A stretch of 64,000 bases of DNA from Jaltomata sinuosa (lineage: Eukaryota; Streptophyta; Magnoliopsida; Solanales; Solanaceae). The position numbers were made by a program, and so were the translations under genes. Positions 50,601 to 58,299 of the stretch are shown piece after piece. Each line of letters begins with the position of its first letter. The first letter of the stretch is position 1. The notes under the pieces are model-generated. The model had not been told where the DNA came from, made no database searches, and saw only the letters and a program-made list of their open reading frames with translations. Location: the NCBI GenBank assembly GCA_003996215.1, contig QJPP01001412.1, positions 248,001 through 312,000 of the forward strand. The letters are read 5' to 3'.

Positions 50601-51489
50601 CAAAAAACACAAATTTCTGTAAACATATTCACGTACCAGTAAGAATATTTGGCAAATCTTTTATGATGTCTGTTTTCTGGCTTTTGCTAGTGTTCCAGTA
50701 GTCATTGATTTAGCAGGTACAGGTTTTGATGCCAACATAATTGTTTTCTCAGTAACTTTTTTTTTTTGAATTTCAGGTCTGAGACCTCTAGGGTCTGCTA
50801 ACATTTTGGATTCTCATCTGCAAACAATTCTCGAGAATGTTAAATTAGTGTATCTTTTAGAAAGAGAAGGTGGCTGGGATGCCAACCAGAACTGGGAGGA
50901 CATCTTATCTCTTGGAGAACAACAACGATTAGGAATGGTGAGCTCAAAAAGTGCTGATTGCTTCTTGACCCAAAAACTTTGTTTAAAAATGTAATATTCA
51001 TATTTTGTTTCTTTGCTGCTAACTGATTTGGCATTTCTACAAGGCACGCTTATTTTTTCACAAGCCACGGTTTGGAATCCTTGACGAATGTACAAAGTAA
51101 GTAAATGAGCTCAGATCTCAGTGTCTTCCAATTTTATGGAATCTTTTCTATGGCCTCATATACCCGACCCTGCTATTTCCTCTTCTATTTGCAGTGCTAC
51201 AAGTGTTGATGTTGAAGAGCATCTTTATAGGCTTGCTAAGGATGCTGGCATTACTGTTGTTACATCCTCACAGGTTTGCATCCATGTCTCATATTGTGAT
51301 TGGTATTTTATGGCCATCAACCCAGATCTTATCCAACTTTTTTGTTGCTATGTTTTTCCTCAGCGCCCTGCTTTAATACCTTTCCATTCTCTGGAATTAC
51401 GGTTGATTGATGGTGAAGGCAAGTGGCAGCTCCGTTCAAAGATGGATGATGGGGAAGGCGAACCAAATGAATATACACAACAATTGTGA
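28165..51489 (+). CDS. ABCD1: Peroxisomal full-size ABC transporter, subfamily D (COMATOSE/PXA1/PED3 type)
   Basis: Exons assembled by eye from GT-AG sites: 28165-28226, 29394-29670, 31492-31716, 32465-32662, 32814-33268, 34269-34404, 34482-34560, 37597-37835, 37966-38270, 38354-38465, 38551-38709, 39260-39359, 39454-39562, 40755-40845, 41518-41642, 41722-41871, 41949-42021, 46577-46757, 46854-47012, 48812-48955, 49032-49262, 50777-50937, 51044-51096, 51195-51273, 51364-51489. They sum to 4029 nt (1342 residues plus stop) with every exon phase consistent; Arabidopsis ABCD1 is of similar size. Layout is TMD1-NBD1-TMD2-NBD2, with both nucleotide-binding sites intact. In Arabidopsis the protein sits in the peroxisome membrane and imports fatty acyl-CoAs and precursors of jasmonate and auxin for beta-oxidation, and is needed for germination and seedling growth on oil reserves. 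No stop or frameshift is seen. The gene spans 23 kb because introns carry many inserts. Confidence 0.93.
30434..30485. repeat. 26-bp tandem duplication in ABCD1 intron 2
   Basis: GAAAGTATTATTGACCTTAT units at 30434-30459 and 30460-30485, plus the start of a third copy. Confidence 0.85.
31492..34404 (+). CDS. ABCD1: ABCD1 exons 3-6: first transmembrane domain
   Basis: Residues ~114-451. Recognisable family stretches are LSNRLAKVQGF-like (here VSNRLAKVQGF), HVDGRITNPEQRI, and the EAA-like motif HAESIAFYGGETRE at ~295-308, which in ABCD proteins lies in the cytosolic loop between membrane helices. Hydrophobic helices include GATVAVVLIIEPF and VIISLFQALGTLAI. Exon 6 carries a variable Asn/Ser-rich segment. 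Intron 3 holds a hAT-type MITE. Confidence 0.92.
31791..32152. mobile_element. hAT-type MITE in ABCD1 intron 3, 362 bp
   Basis: Terminal inverted repeats CAGGGGCGGCTC and GAGCCGCCCCTG are bounded by a perfect 8-bp duplication CCGAGATG (31783-31790 and 32153-32160). Both are hallmarks of hAT elements. The interior is AT-rich with a T-run and short inverted GGCCTAAGGCG blocks near each end, and no ORF. The intact duplication and ends suggest a fairly recent insertion. Confidence 0.92.
34482..38270 (+). CDS. ABCD1: ABCD1 exons 7-9: first nucleotide-binding domain
   Basis: Residues ~452-658. Walker A is GPNGSGKSS at ~478-486, split by the intron between exons 7 and 8. The Q-loop region is FYVPQRPY. 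The ABC signature is LSLGEQQ at 579-585, Walker B FAILDE at 599-604 with catalytic Glu, and the switch His is in TISHRP (His 633). All are intact, so this site should bind and hydrolyse ATP. Intron 7 is 3.0 kb and contains two small inverted-repeat elements. Confidence 0.93.
34702..34816. mobile_element. Small inverted-repeat element in ABCD1 intron 7
   Basis: Ends TGTTGCTCGGACTCTCC and, inverted, TATTGCTCGGACTCTTC form ~25-bp imperfect terminal inverted repeats around a short GC-richer core (GACCCGACACGCG). The ends resemble a repeat I know as abundant in Solanaceae. The target duplication is not clear, so the superfamily is open. Confidence 0.65.
36808..37023. mobile_element. Tourist-like (PIF/Harbinger) MITE in ABCD1 intron 7, 216 bp
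   Basis: Inverted ends GGGGGTGTTTGGATT and AATCCAAACACCCTC, flanked by TTA on both sides (36805-36807, 37024-37026). The inside is built of AGCTTTTA / TAAAAGC motifs that can fold back. Non-coding. Confidence 0.85.
38354..38709 (+). CDS. ABCD1: ABCD1 exons 10-11: linker between the two halves
   Basis: Residues ~659-749, rich in Glu, Ser and Pro (SELISASPSEADESPLP), poorly conserved in this family. It starts with a QRAFANAKK block, recognisable against QRAFAAARK of Arabidopsis ABCD1, and ends in PLRIAAMSKVL leading into the second membrane domain. Such linkers are typical of the fused plant forms; animal ABCD proteins are half-transporters. Confidence 0.88.
39260..47012 (+). CDS. ABCD1: ABCD1 exons 12-19: second transmembrane domain
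   Basis: Residues ~750-1078. Family stretches: LDKQGAQFLAVALLVVSRT, LALGWRIRLTKHLLKNYLR, LTADLSSLVTGMVKP, and the second EAA-like motif HAESVAFFGGGARE at ~950-963 at the end of exon 17. Intron 17 (42022-46576, 4.6 kb) is the largest in the gene and holds a SINE fragment, a LINE remnant, a TS-SINE-like end and other repeats. Exon 18 resumes in frame with MVEARFKELL. Confidence 0.92.
39924..40089. repeat. 91-bp imperfect tandem duplication in ABCD1 intron 13
   Basis: The core ATTATGAGGTTCAAACAGAG occurs near 39927 and 40018, with the following ~50 bases also repeated. The second unit has small changes and an insertion of two bases. Confidence 0.8.
42424..42520 (+). mobile_element. 5'-truncated SINE fragment with 15-bp target duplication (ABCD1 intron 17)
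   Basis: A 67-bp GC-rich insert (42439-42505) contains GGGAGCTTAGTGCACCGGGC, a string typical of tRNA-derived plant SINEs. It is bounded by identical 15-mers AATTCTGGTAAAGCA (42424-42438 and 42506-42520). A perfect long duplication around a T-ended insert is the mark of LINE-driven retroposition. Confidence 0.8.
43262..43385 (-). mobile_element. TS-SINE-like sequence with (TTG)n end, minus strand
   Basis: Read on the minus strand, it has CTCTCTACCTCA...GAGGTAG, then GTAAGGTGTACACTCTACCC, GACCCACTATGTGGGA and a (TTG)-rich tail. The same order occurs at 48485-48590 and in Solanaceae TS SINEs. It could be an independent SINE or the 3' end of the LINE remnant that follows on the same strand. Confidence 0.65.
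44090..45310 (-). pseudogene. LINE (non-LTR retrotransposon) reverse transcriptase remnant
   Basis: Minus-strand fragments in order: SENQSRFMPGHSTTKVIHL and MVFIDLEKAYDKIPRE (45292-45092), then the catalytic-site region FADDIV with SPFLFALVMD before it (44983-44597), then a C-terminal block with WFGHVMR and GRGRPKK (44376-44116). These are in the order of a LINE RT and its C-terminal region, and suit the RTE-like group common in plants. Frames are broken between blocks and the endonuclease is absent, so it is a dead 5'-truncated copy in ABCD1 intron 17. Confidence 0.8.
45437..45545 (+). repeat. TRIM-like LTR remnant (low certainty)
   Basis: TGTTAGAATGTCCCACATTGG followed by CCTTATATAA and ATGAGCTAGCTTTTG resembles the LTR of the better preserved TRIM at 47098-47415 in opposite orientation. 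A weaker match near 45790-45880 may be its second LTR. Ends are decayed. Confidence 0.4.
46060..46130. repeat. Purine-only tract with G-runs
   Basis: GGGAGGGAGGGAGGGAGAGG, then GGAGGGGGGGGGGG, within ~70 bases of nearly pure A/G on the plus strand of intron 17. It satisfies the spacing rule for a G-quadruplex. No coding role. Confidence 0.7.
47098..47415 (-). mobile_element. TRIM retrotransposon in ABCD1 intron 19, 318 bp
   Basis: Two short LTRs, 47098-47211 and 47286-47415, both starting TGTTAGAG on the minus strand. Between them is a ~75-bp core. Next to the right LTR the minus strand reads TGGGTATCAGAGC, one base off the initiator tRNA-Met primer site. The whole is flanked by AATGA on both sides (47093-47097, 47416-47420). 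No coding capacity. The left LTR lacks a short segment present in the right one. Confidence 0.85.
48485..48590 (+). mobile_element. TS-type SINE, 5'-truncated, in ABCD1 intron 19
   Basis: CCTCTTTACCTTCACAAGG, GGTCTGCGCACAC, CCCCAGACCCCACTTGTGGG, then a GTT repeat of about seven units. This is the 3' part of the Solanaceae TS SINE family. The tRNA-like head is missing. Confidence 0.8.
48812..51489 (+). CDS. ABCD1: ABCD1 exons 20-25: second nucleotide-binding domain and C-terminus
   Basis: Residues ~1079-1342. Walker A GPNGSGKSS spans the exon 20/21 junction. FYVPQRPY, signature LSLGEQQ at ~1247-1253 and Walker B FGILDE at ~1267-1272 follow. The position of the usual switch His is Ser/Gln (VTSSQRP), as in Arabidopsis ABCD1, so the second site is asymmetrical by family character rather than by damage. 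The stop is TGA at 51487-51489. Exon 20 has an alternative in-frame acceptor at 48757/48758 that would add 18 residues. Confidence 0.92.
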
Positions 51490-51725
51490 CTATGATGATG
51501 TATTCCAATGTTGTGAAAACGTTCATAGAGGCAAATAATTAATGAATTATGAATGTAATAGATTGCAGTTAGATTGAGGGTAGGAAACTATACAGTTAGG
51601 GTATACAAAACTATTTAAGTTGTTTCTTGTAACATTTCATATAGTTGTGTACAGTACAGCGCCTTGGTCCCATCGTTGTAAAAGGTTTAGGCATAATCTT
51701 TCCCGTCAGCCCCCATGAATAAAAA
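51490..51725 (+). other. 3' untranslated region of ABCD1 with possible poly(A) signal
   Basis: AT-rich, non-coding DNA follows the stop. AATAAA at 51718-51723 is the clearest canonical poly(A) signal. The true cleavage site cannot be seen from sequence alone. From here to the tRNA gene I see no other gene. Confidence 0.4.
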
Positions 51726-52215
51726 CTGGCAGGTAGAACTGAGGCTGACGGATTTACTGATATTATCTTCTACATTTTATATTATATATGATGATATTTT
51801 TTCTGTTGTGGTCAGCCCCCATTTTAGATGTGTCAGTCTATGCAATACACAAAAAATCCACAAGGATCAAAGCAGTTGGTTTTGTTGCAAAATATCATAT
51901 TGGTCTCACTCGTATAGAAAATGAACTTAAAGGTTTATAGTTTGAATTTTAAAATTCCTTAACATGTTGGTGGTCTCCCTGAACAAAATTGAGAAAAATA
52001 CTCTACATTTACCTTCCGATGTACAAAAATACCCCGACATTAGGTAATAGTTCAAAGATACTCCACTTCCGTTAAGGCTATCCAAAGTGGAGTTTAGTGT
52101 GATGAGGTGATATTAAAGGCAAGTGAGCGAAAGACGAAAAACAAAGAAAAAGAAGTAACTCGCAAATATTACGTATAAAAAGAAAAAAGAATGGATCGTA
52201 TTGGATCGGGGAGAT

Positions 52216-52287
52216 TGAACCCGACGTGAATCGAACACGCAACCTTCTGATCTGGAGTCAGACGCGCTACCATTGCGCCACGGATCC
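52216..52287 (-). tRNA. tRNA-Trp (CCA anticodon)
   Basis: The 72-nt minus-strand sequence folds as a complete cloverleaf. Acceptor stem GGATCCG pairs with CGGGTTC, the D arm carries the A box (TGGCGCAATGG), the anticodon loop is CTCCAGA with CCA, and the T arm carries the B box (GTTCGATTC). It matches the plant nuclear tRNA-Trp. A T-rich run just downstream on the minus strand (near 52179-52190) would end Pol III transcription. It converges with ABCD1. Confidence 0.96.
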
Positions 52288-52763
52288 TGTTGGTGCCTCT
52301 TCTACTCACGATTAAGAATTTATATGTATATCTTTTAACCCAACTTCGACAATGATTTGTTCCGGTTAAACTTTTGTGATGGTGCAAATACATTCATTTG
52401 GACCCTTTTTTTTCTAGAAGAATTAGGACAAGTAGAGTCTACGCATTTCATGTTGGAGCTTCTGTTGCTAAAAAGAGCGCTACACTGACTCAATGGTGAG
52501 TATAAATGAATCAGTGTAACGGAAGATAATATTGTATCATTTCAATTGGTACATACTTAAATTTGGACATTTTCTAATTTATTATAGCATTCCTATTTGA
52601 CAATATTTTTTCTATTTTTGTTTTCTTAAACATCTTCCCTTTCTTCGAATGGGAATTAATTGAATTGAATATATAAGGGAAGTTGGAACTCTTGGTAATT
52701 CATAAGATGGGATGTCGACACATCTTATAGATGGAGAATGAGGACACAATATTAAAGAGAAAA

Positions 52764-53836
52764 GATATCAAATACATCCTGAACTTATTCTGAAAAGTCG
52801 ATTTCATATTCAAACTAATCTGGTGACCTATTACACACCTATACATATTAAAAGTGAATTTAATACCACCCTGAGACGTATAACACCACTCTCACAATAT
52901 GTGGTGTTTTACACTCGCGCGCCACGTCAGCGCCATGTAAGAAATTATAAATTTTATATTTTTTTTCTTTCTCTTATTCATTAACTTTTCTTTTGTTAAT
53001 TATATTTACACTAATTAATCCCTAATTAACTATTAAAACCCTCCAATAATTATATCTTCTTCATCACTAGACTCCATCCACTCCATCTCTCATTTTACCG
53101 AAAAAAATCATATCCGGTCACAATCATCACCAATTCTTTGCTCTTCACCACCAACATATTACCTTCAATTCTTCTTCGTCACCCATCACCATTATCATTA
53201 TCGATTTCTTGTTCGCCACCTTTAATTTCTCCTTCACCACCCATCACTAGCAAACCCACCACCATATTATTTTTTAAAAGGAAATTTAAAAAAAATTGAA
53301 ACTGAAATAAATAATTTATAATCTGTTCATATAAGAGGTGAGTATAAAATCAATCATAGTCCCCTTATTTTCAAATTTTAGATATTTTTTTACTTTATAT
53401 CATTATTCATTTTTCATTCTCTTTGAAAATTTTTAAGCAATAGCATGAATTTTTTTTCATTCGACGATATGAAGGTAATTTCTTTTTTGTGAAATATCAT
53501 TGCGAATTTTAACATTTGGGATAAAAATGACAGATCTAAAATCTAATTTTTAAATTAATTAAAAATATGTGATGGTCAAGGTGGTATTCCCATGGAAATG
53601 GAGGAAAGAAGAAGAAGAAGGAGGGGGGGGGGGTATCTTAAAAAAATCAGTATTTTGTAAAGAAAAAAGGACAGAAAAACGCGTCTGTTTTTAATTTTTA
53701 TTTATTTATTGTGCCACATCAACATGTAGGGTGGTATTAAATTCACTTTTAGTATGTATATGTGTGTAATAGGTCGCCAGATTAGTTTGAGTGTGAAAAT
53801 GACTTTTCGGAACAAGTTTAGGGTGTATTTGATGTC
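52764..53836. mobile_element. Non-coding DNA element with ~108-bp terminal inverted repeats
   Basis: 52764-52871 and 53728-53836 are inverted copies (shared strings CAAACTAATCTGG and AAAAGTGAATTTAATACCACCC). The ~860-bp centre has no ORF; it holds a G-run and AT-rich DNA. Long inverted repeats suit a Mutator-like or foldback element. Homology may extend a few bases beyond these limits (ATTAAAG outside each end), and no clear target duplication was found. Confidence 0.75.
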
Positions 53837-54310
53837 TTTAATAAAATCTATGAGTGGCTGAACACTCAAATTGTCAATTTTCATCTGGTCCTCCTCTTTC
53901 AAATTGTTAAAAATAGTTCCATCAACTTATTAATTAATTTATGGAGATGCCAGTTTCATTTTTTAACTTCTTTTTTCCTTTTAATTAAGAAGAGGTGATC
54001 TGCAAAATCTTTTAAGATAATTCTCAAGTGCCTAACTAATGGCTAAGTATTTTTTAAATTAAATTAACGTCTGGGCAACATTATTTTGGAGATTAAGTTG
54101 ACAAATAGGATGTGCATTAAGGTTAATTAATTAATGTATCTTTTTTCCACTTTAGTTTTACGGCTGTTAATTATATAATCTTTCTTTGTTGAGTCCAAAG
54201 GGTTCGGATTGCTACACTGCCTATTTATTACTAGTATTCAACTTTAACAGGGAGATTAGCTTTTCGTCTTAAGTGATTCTTTATAACAACCAAAGGACGT
54301 TCTAGGGTTG

Positions 54311-54385
54311 CTCGGATGGTAAGAACTCTCTACTCCAATTTCGAGATTGTAAGTTTGAGTATCAAGAAAGCAAAAAGGATAGAAG
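54311..54385 (+). mobile_element. Possible SINE head (tRNA-like A and B boxes)
   Basis: GGTTGCTCGGATGGTAAGA resembles an A box and AAGTTTGAGTATC, ~35 bases later, a decayed B box, the arrangement of a tRNA-derived SINE promoter. It does not fold as a functional tRNA. No tail or target duplication was identified. Confidence 0.3.
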
Positions 54386-55449
54386 TGAAAACTCCTAAAA
54401 AGGAGTTAAAATTTTTTAAATCAAAGCACGTTTTGAGTTGTCAAGCCAATTTTTTTTTTTCCTTTTGCAATAACATCTTTTAACTTAAAATGTGATCTTT
54501 GAGAATGTATCCCCTCTTTTTTTTTTGGCGTGGAAATAATTTCTTAGATCACTTACAAATTGAATACTAAAAAAAATGACGGTTTTTAAATTTTTTATGT
54601 GTAAAAATAAAGATGACTAAAAAGCAAAATCTTCCCCTCTTGTCTAATAAATGAGTGTTTATTAGTGCTAAACAAAGAGTGGTAAACGAAATTACAAAGT
54701 CCACTATCCAAATCCCATAAGATAATAAGTTCAAGCATTTATTAAATTTATATTTCTTTTATTGACTCTATAGTCTGCTTTCTCTTGATCTATCATTATC
54801 GTTCTTTTTTAATATATGTTATTTATTTAATATTAGATTTAAGATCATTGATCTACTTGCCAAGTTGATTTTCTTAACGCAATGGATATGTATCTATGAA
54901 ATTAATTATGTGCAAATATAAGGGCTATTGAGTTGTGTAAGGAGTCAGAATCTTATCAATGGTTTATTTTCTCATGTTTGGTAAGTAAGCAAAAATATTA
55001 TATCAAAAGCGTTTTATATAATTGAAGTAAATACTATGAGGATAGAGCGGAGGAAAGGAGTGTGGGGGATAGGGGCTATTCGGGTGGGGGTGGAGACAAT
55101 TAACTAATGTGGAATTCGCTAATGGAAACTTATTTTTACTATTGTTTTCTTCTTCTTATTTTTAAGGAATTTTTTTTAATTTTTTTTTAATTTTTTGATC
55201 AATTAAACATGAAAAAATTATTTTTTCTCGTACCAAACACACCCTTGAGGTCCAACATCGTTGAATCCATGACTGAGAAATACATAAGAATTGTTTTGTG
55301 ATTTTGAAATACTGAACACCATTTTTTTCTTTTCTAAAGATCATCAAAATGCAATTTAAAAAATTATAGGGGAACTTTAAAAATAATCATAAAATTTAAA
55401 TAAAATATTAGATTAATTTATATGCAACAAAATATTTTCAAAAAATTAT

Positions 55450-55885
55450 ATGGCAGTTGGTGGTGGTGATAGCTAGCGGTAGTAATTGTGTGTGTCGATT
55501 TGGGATGATATTGACTGATGATGATGATGATCATGGATAGTATCTTGTGGTATAATGGTTTAGTAGTTAATGAGGGTTGTAGATGGCGGTGACTGATAAT
55601 TATGGTGGATGACAGTGATAACTAATGACGGTGGTGAATGATGATGGTGATTAACGATATATAATGGTGGCTAATGGTGGTGATTTTTGATGATTAACTA
55701 ATGCAATGGTGATTGGTGGTGATCATGATTGTAAATAGTGGCTAATGGTGGTGACCACTGACATTAGTGATTGGAGATGATGGTGTTTGTGGCTGAGGAT
55801 AGTGATTGTGGGTGGTAGGTAGTGGTGATTGGTAGTGGCGAATAGTTGTGATTGAGGATGGTTGTTGTGAGTGGTGGGTGAAAGT
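55450..55885. repeat. Cryptic simple sequence (TGG/TGATGG-rich)
   Basis: About 430 bases dominated by GGTGGT, GATGATGATGAT and AATGGTGG strings without a fixed period. Its reverse strand is open (His/Thr/Ser-rich) only because of composition. Confidence 0.75.
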
Positions 55886-56460
55886 AGACAGAGCATTAGT
55901 TGAACTGTCATTTTTGTAGAAATTCTTAACTAAACATATTAATGATATCAAGATCACTTTATTATAAATGATCTTAAATATTCAAACACATTAAGTGGTT
56001 GTAAAATAAGAAAAATAATAAGTAGCACTTAATAATTAAGATTCAAACCTAGAGAACAAATAGAATTAATGACTGAGATTTGAATGTTTATAAGATTAAG
56101 ATCCTGATTAAGTGTAAACAAGTGAGTTTCTTAATACCCCTAGTCTCATATTCGTCCACTAAGCCCTAGTTTACACATGTAAATGCAGTCCACATCAATA
56201 CATATCCTAAGAGTCGTTTCACACGTTTTTTTAACCTTTCAAGAGTCCAAAGAGCTTGTTAAGAAATATTCACAAAGGCAATCTTTCATATGATTCTCAA
56301 TGGATTCACTTTAGATCCATCAAATATTCTTTACGAGATTAGCACTAATCCTCATTTGGTGGGTGGTTTTTTTTTCTCTTATATTTTACAAGGATAATCC
56401 TAGCTAGCTAGTTACACCACTTTCCTTTCACTGTCCAAAGTAAATAAGTATTTTTCAAAC

Positions 56461-56468
56461 TATAAATA
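56461..56468 (+). promoter_or_regulatory. TATA box of the C2-domain gene
   Basis: TATAAATA lies 111 bases before the ATG, followed by CCCCCAC and then a CTCTCTCTC pyrimidine stretch at ~56513, a common plant core-promoter layout. Transcription would start near 56490-56500. Confidence 0.65.
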
Positions 56469-56578
56469 CCCCCACTAACTAAATGCTTCCCATCACCAAA
56501 ACAAACTAAACCATCTCTCTCTCAAGAAAACAAAACAACCCCAATATCAAATAAATTAAAAATCCTATTTTTTTTCTC

Positions 56579-57214
56579 ATGGAGAAATATACTAGTCAAG
56601 ATTTTTCATCTATTAGTTGTGAAATACAAATCATAAGAGCAAGAAACATAGAACAAATAAGCTCTTTAGGAAAAAGCAACTTGTTTATTAGATGCTATCT
56701 TCCTGCAGGAAATAACCAAAGAGTTAAGCTAAATAGCAAAGAAATCTCATCATCAAAAACAGACTTATTTTGGGATGAATCTTTCTCATTGGATTGCATG
56801 GGAATAAAAGACTCCATTAACATGATGAAGCAAGGAACAGTAGTCTTCGAGCTCCGGTCAAGAAAATATCTTTCACTTCTTGGGAAAAATATTGGTGGCT
56901 CACAACTCTTGGGGAGAGTTGAAATTCCATGGAGAAGAGTATTTGAGTCAACAGAAATGGAGATAGAGGAGTGGGCAATATTAATGGTTACTTCAAAGAA
57001 TATTAATGAAGATGTGAAACCTCCAGCAGTGAAGATAGCAATGAAGGTTAGGGTAAATGAAGCAACAAAATTGAAGAATAATAATAATAGGGTGAGAAGA
57101 TCATGGGATGAGTCATGTGCTTGCAAGGGTTGTTGTGGGTGCAATAGTAGTAATATTTTCAGTGTTGATGATTATGAAATTTTTGCACTTGGAGCTGCTT
57201 TAGATGCTCTTTAG
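56579..57214 (+). CDS. C2-domain protein with Cys-rich C-terminus
   Basis: A single-exon gene of 211 residues. A C2 domain covers about residues 10-155: EIQIIRARNIEQ as first strand, SLGKSNLFIRCYL in loop 1, TDLFWDESFSL in loop 2, LLGRVEIPWRRVF towards the end. C2 domains bind phospholipid membranes, often with calcium. Here the usual Asp of loop 1 (GKSDP) is Asn (GKSNL), so calcium binding may be weak or absent. After a basic linker comes a cysteine cluster (CACKGCCGC, residues 180-188) and an end DYEIFALGAALDAL. It resembles small plant C2 (CaLB/BAP-like) proteins, some of which restrain defence and cell death, but I cannot assign an orthologue. A TATA box and pyrimidine-rich leader lie upstream. 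Confidence 0.82.
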   Translation: MEKYTSQDFSSISCEIQIIRARNIEQISSLGKSNLFIRCYLPAGNNQRVKLNSKEISSSKTDLFWDESFSLDCMGIKDSINMMKQGTVVFELRSRKYLSLLGKNIGGSQLLGRVEIPWRRVFESTEMEIEEWAILMVTSKNINEDVKPPAVKIAMKVRVNEATKLKNNNNRVRRSWDESCACKGCCGCNSSNIFSVDDYEIFALGAALDAL

Positions 57215-57544
57215 TTTATGGACAAATATGGGCAAAGCACTAATTACGGTGCTCTCCACGCTTAGATTTTTTTTTCCAGTGACCTAGACTATTTGTTGCA
57301 TTAGTTACTTTTTGTACGTTTTGTAGTTTTGAGAAATTAAATTTCATGGCTTTGCTATATAAGAATTGTTGTGTTAATTAATGTTATATTTTTTCACGAG
57401 CATCTATATTTTTTTTTTTTGGTTAAACAGATATTATATTGATAAAAACTTCATATATGTGCTAGCAGAGTGTCACTACCGCTAGTAATTTTTCGGGGAG
57501 GGGGGTTAACATAGTAATTATTACAAGTATATGAAGAAGTAGAA
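57215..57544 (+). other. 3' flank of the C2 gene
   Basis: AT-rich non-coding DNA with T-runs (57270, 57408). The 3'UTR probably ends before 57450. No gene seen. Confidence 0.4.
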
Positions 57545-58288
57545 GACCTTTTTGTTGGGAAAGGCAAGGCACTAACAAAGAATGCGCGACAAGGTAGCAG
57601 CGGAAGAATACCCAAGTCTAAACTTTCTCTTTCGATTTGAACCAAGAGAAGACAACGAACTCAAGAACAATGATAATAGCTCAGCAAATATATCAACCAA
57701 GAGAATACGACAAGACAAGAATAAAACCAATCACACGAGACACCAAGATTTACGTGGAAAACCCCTTCGGTGTGAAGAGTAAAAACCACGAGACCAAAAC
57801 CTCCACTATAATCACCAAGAGTTACAATAATGTTCTCAAAATATCCACCAAAGAAGTTCCAAACAACGAGCAACAATAGATAAATCACAACACCAAAAAC
57901 AAGAGAATAAAAGGAGCAAAAGCACCGAAAATGCAGCTACTGTTCACGGATGTAAAACTGGAGCTACGGGAAACCAATCCAACTCTTTCAATTCCTAATC
58001 AAATATTGATATGAGAAGAATAAGCTGTCCAAAAATCAGCTCAATCAGATAAGAAACGAAGCGGGAGTCGCGATTTAAAGTTGGCAATTTAGGGTTGAAA
58101 TTGGGTGCGAAAATCTGCACCTTTTTCTCTATATGTGGCTGCTGAAAACTCTTTTGTGGATGTGAAATAAGATCTAAAAAGGTCTATATATATGCCCCAT
58201 AGAATTGGGCCTATGGACAAAAGTGGGTTGGTCCAAATTGGGCTTTATTTATCCACATAGGAAGAGAAAAAAACCCATAACCCCAATA
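57545..58288 (-). repeat. Probable 3' LTR of copia element (left limit approximate)
   Basis: Directly left of the pol frame the minus strand has a polypurine tract GTGAGGGGGAGA (58302-58291). The expected LTR start then reads TATTGGGG where TGTTGGGG is usual. The leftward end is not clear, as no second LTR is in the window to compare with. Confidence 0.45.
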
Positions 58289-58299
58289 ATTCTCCCCCT

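Larger units (their letters stand above)
53837..56460. other. Intergenic region without supported genes
   Basis: AT-rich DNA. A tRNA-like head (GTTGCTCGGATGGTAAGA...AAGTTTGAGTAT) at about 54311-54385 may be a decayed SINE. Simple-sequence DNA covers 55450-55885. Open frames here are short and low in complexity. Confidence 0.6.

Noticed and set aside
55723..55957. Two His/Thr/Ser-rich open frames on the minus strand
   Set aside because: They arise from simple TGG/TGATGG sequence, not from a gene.
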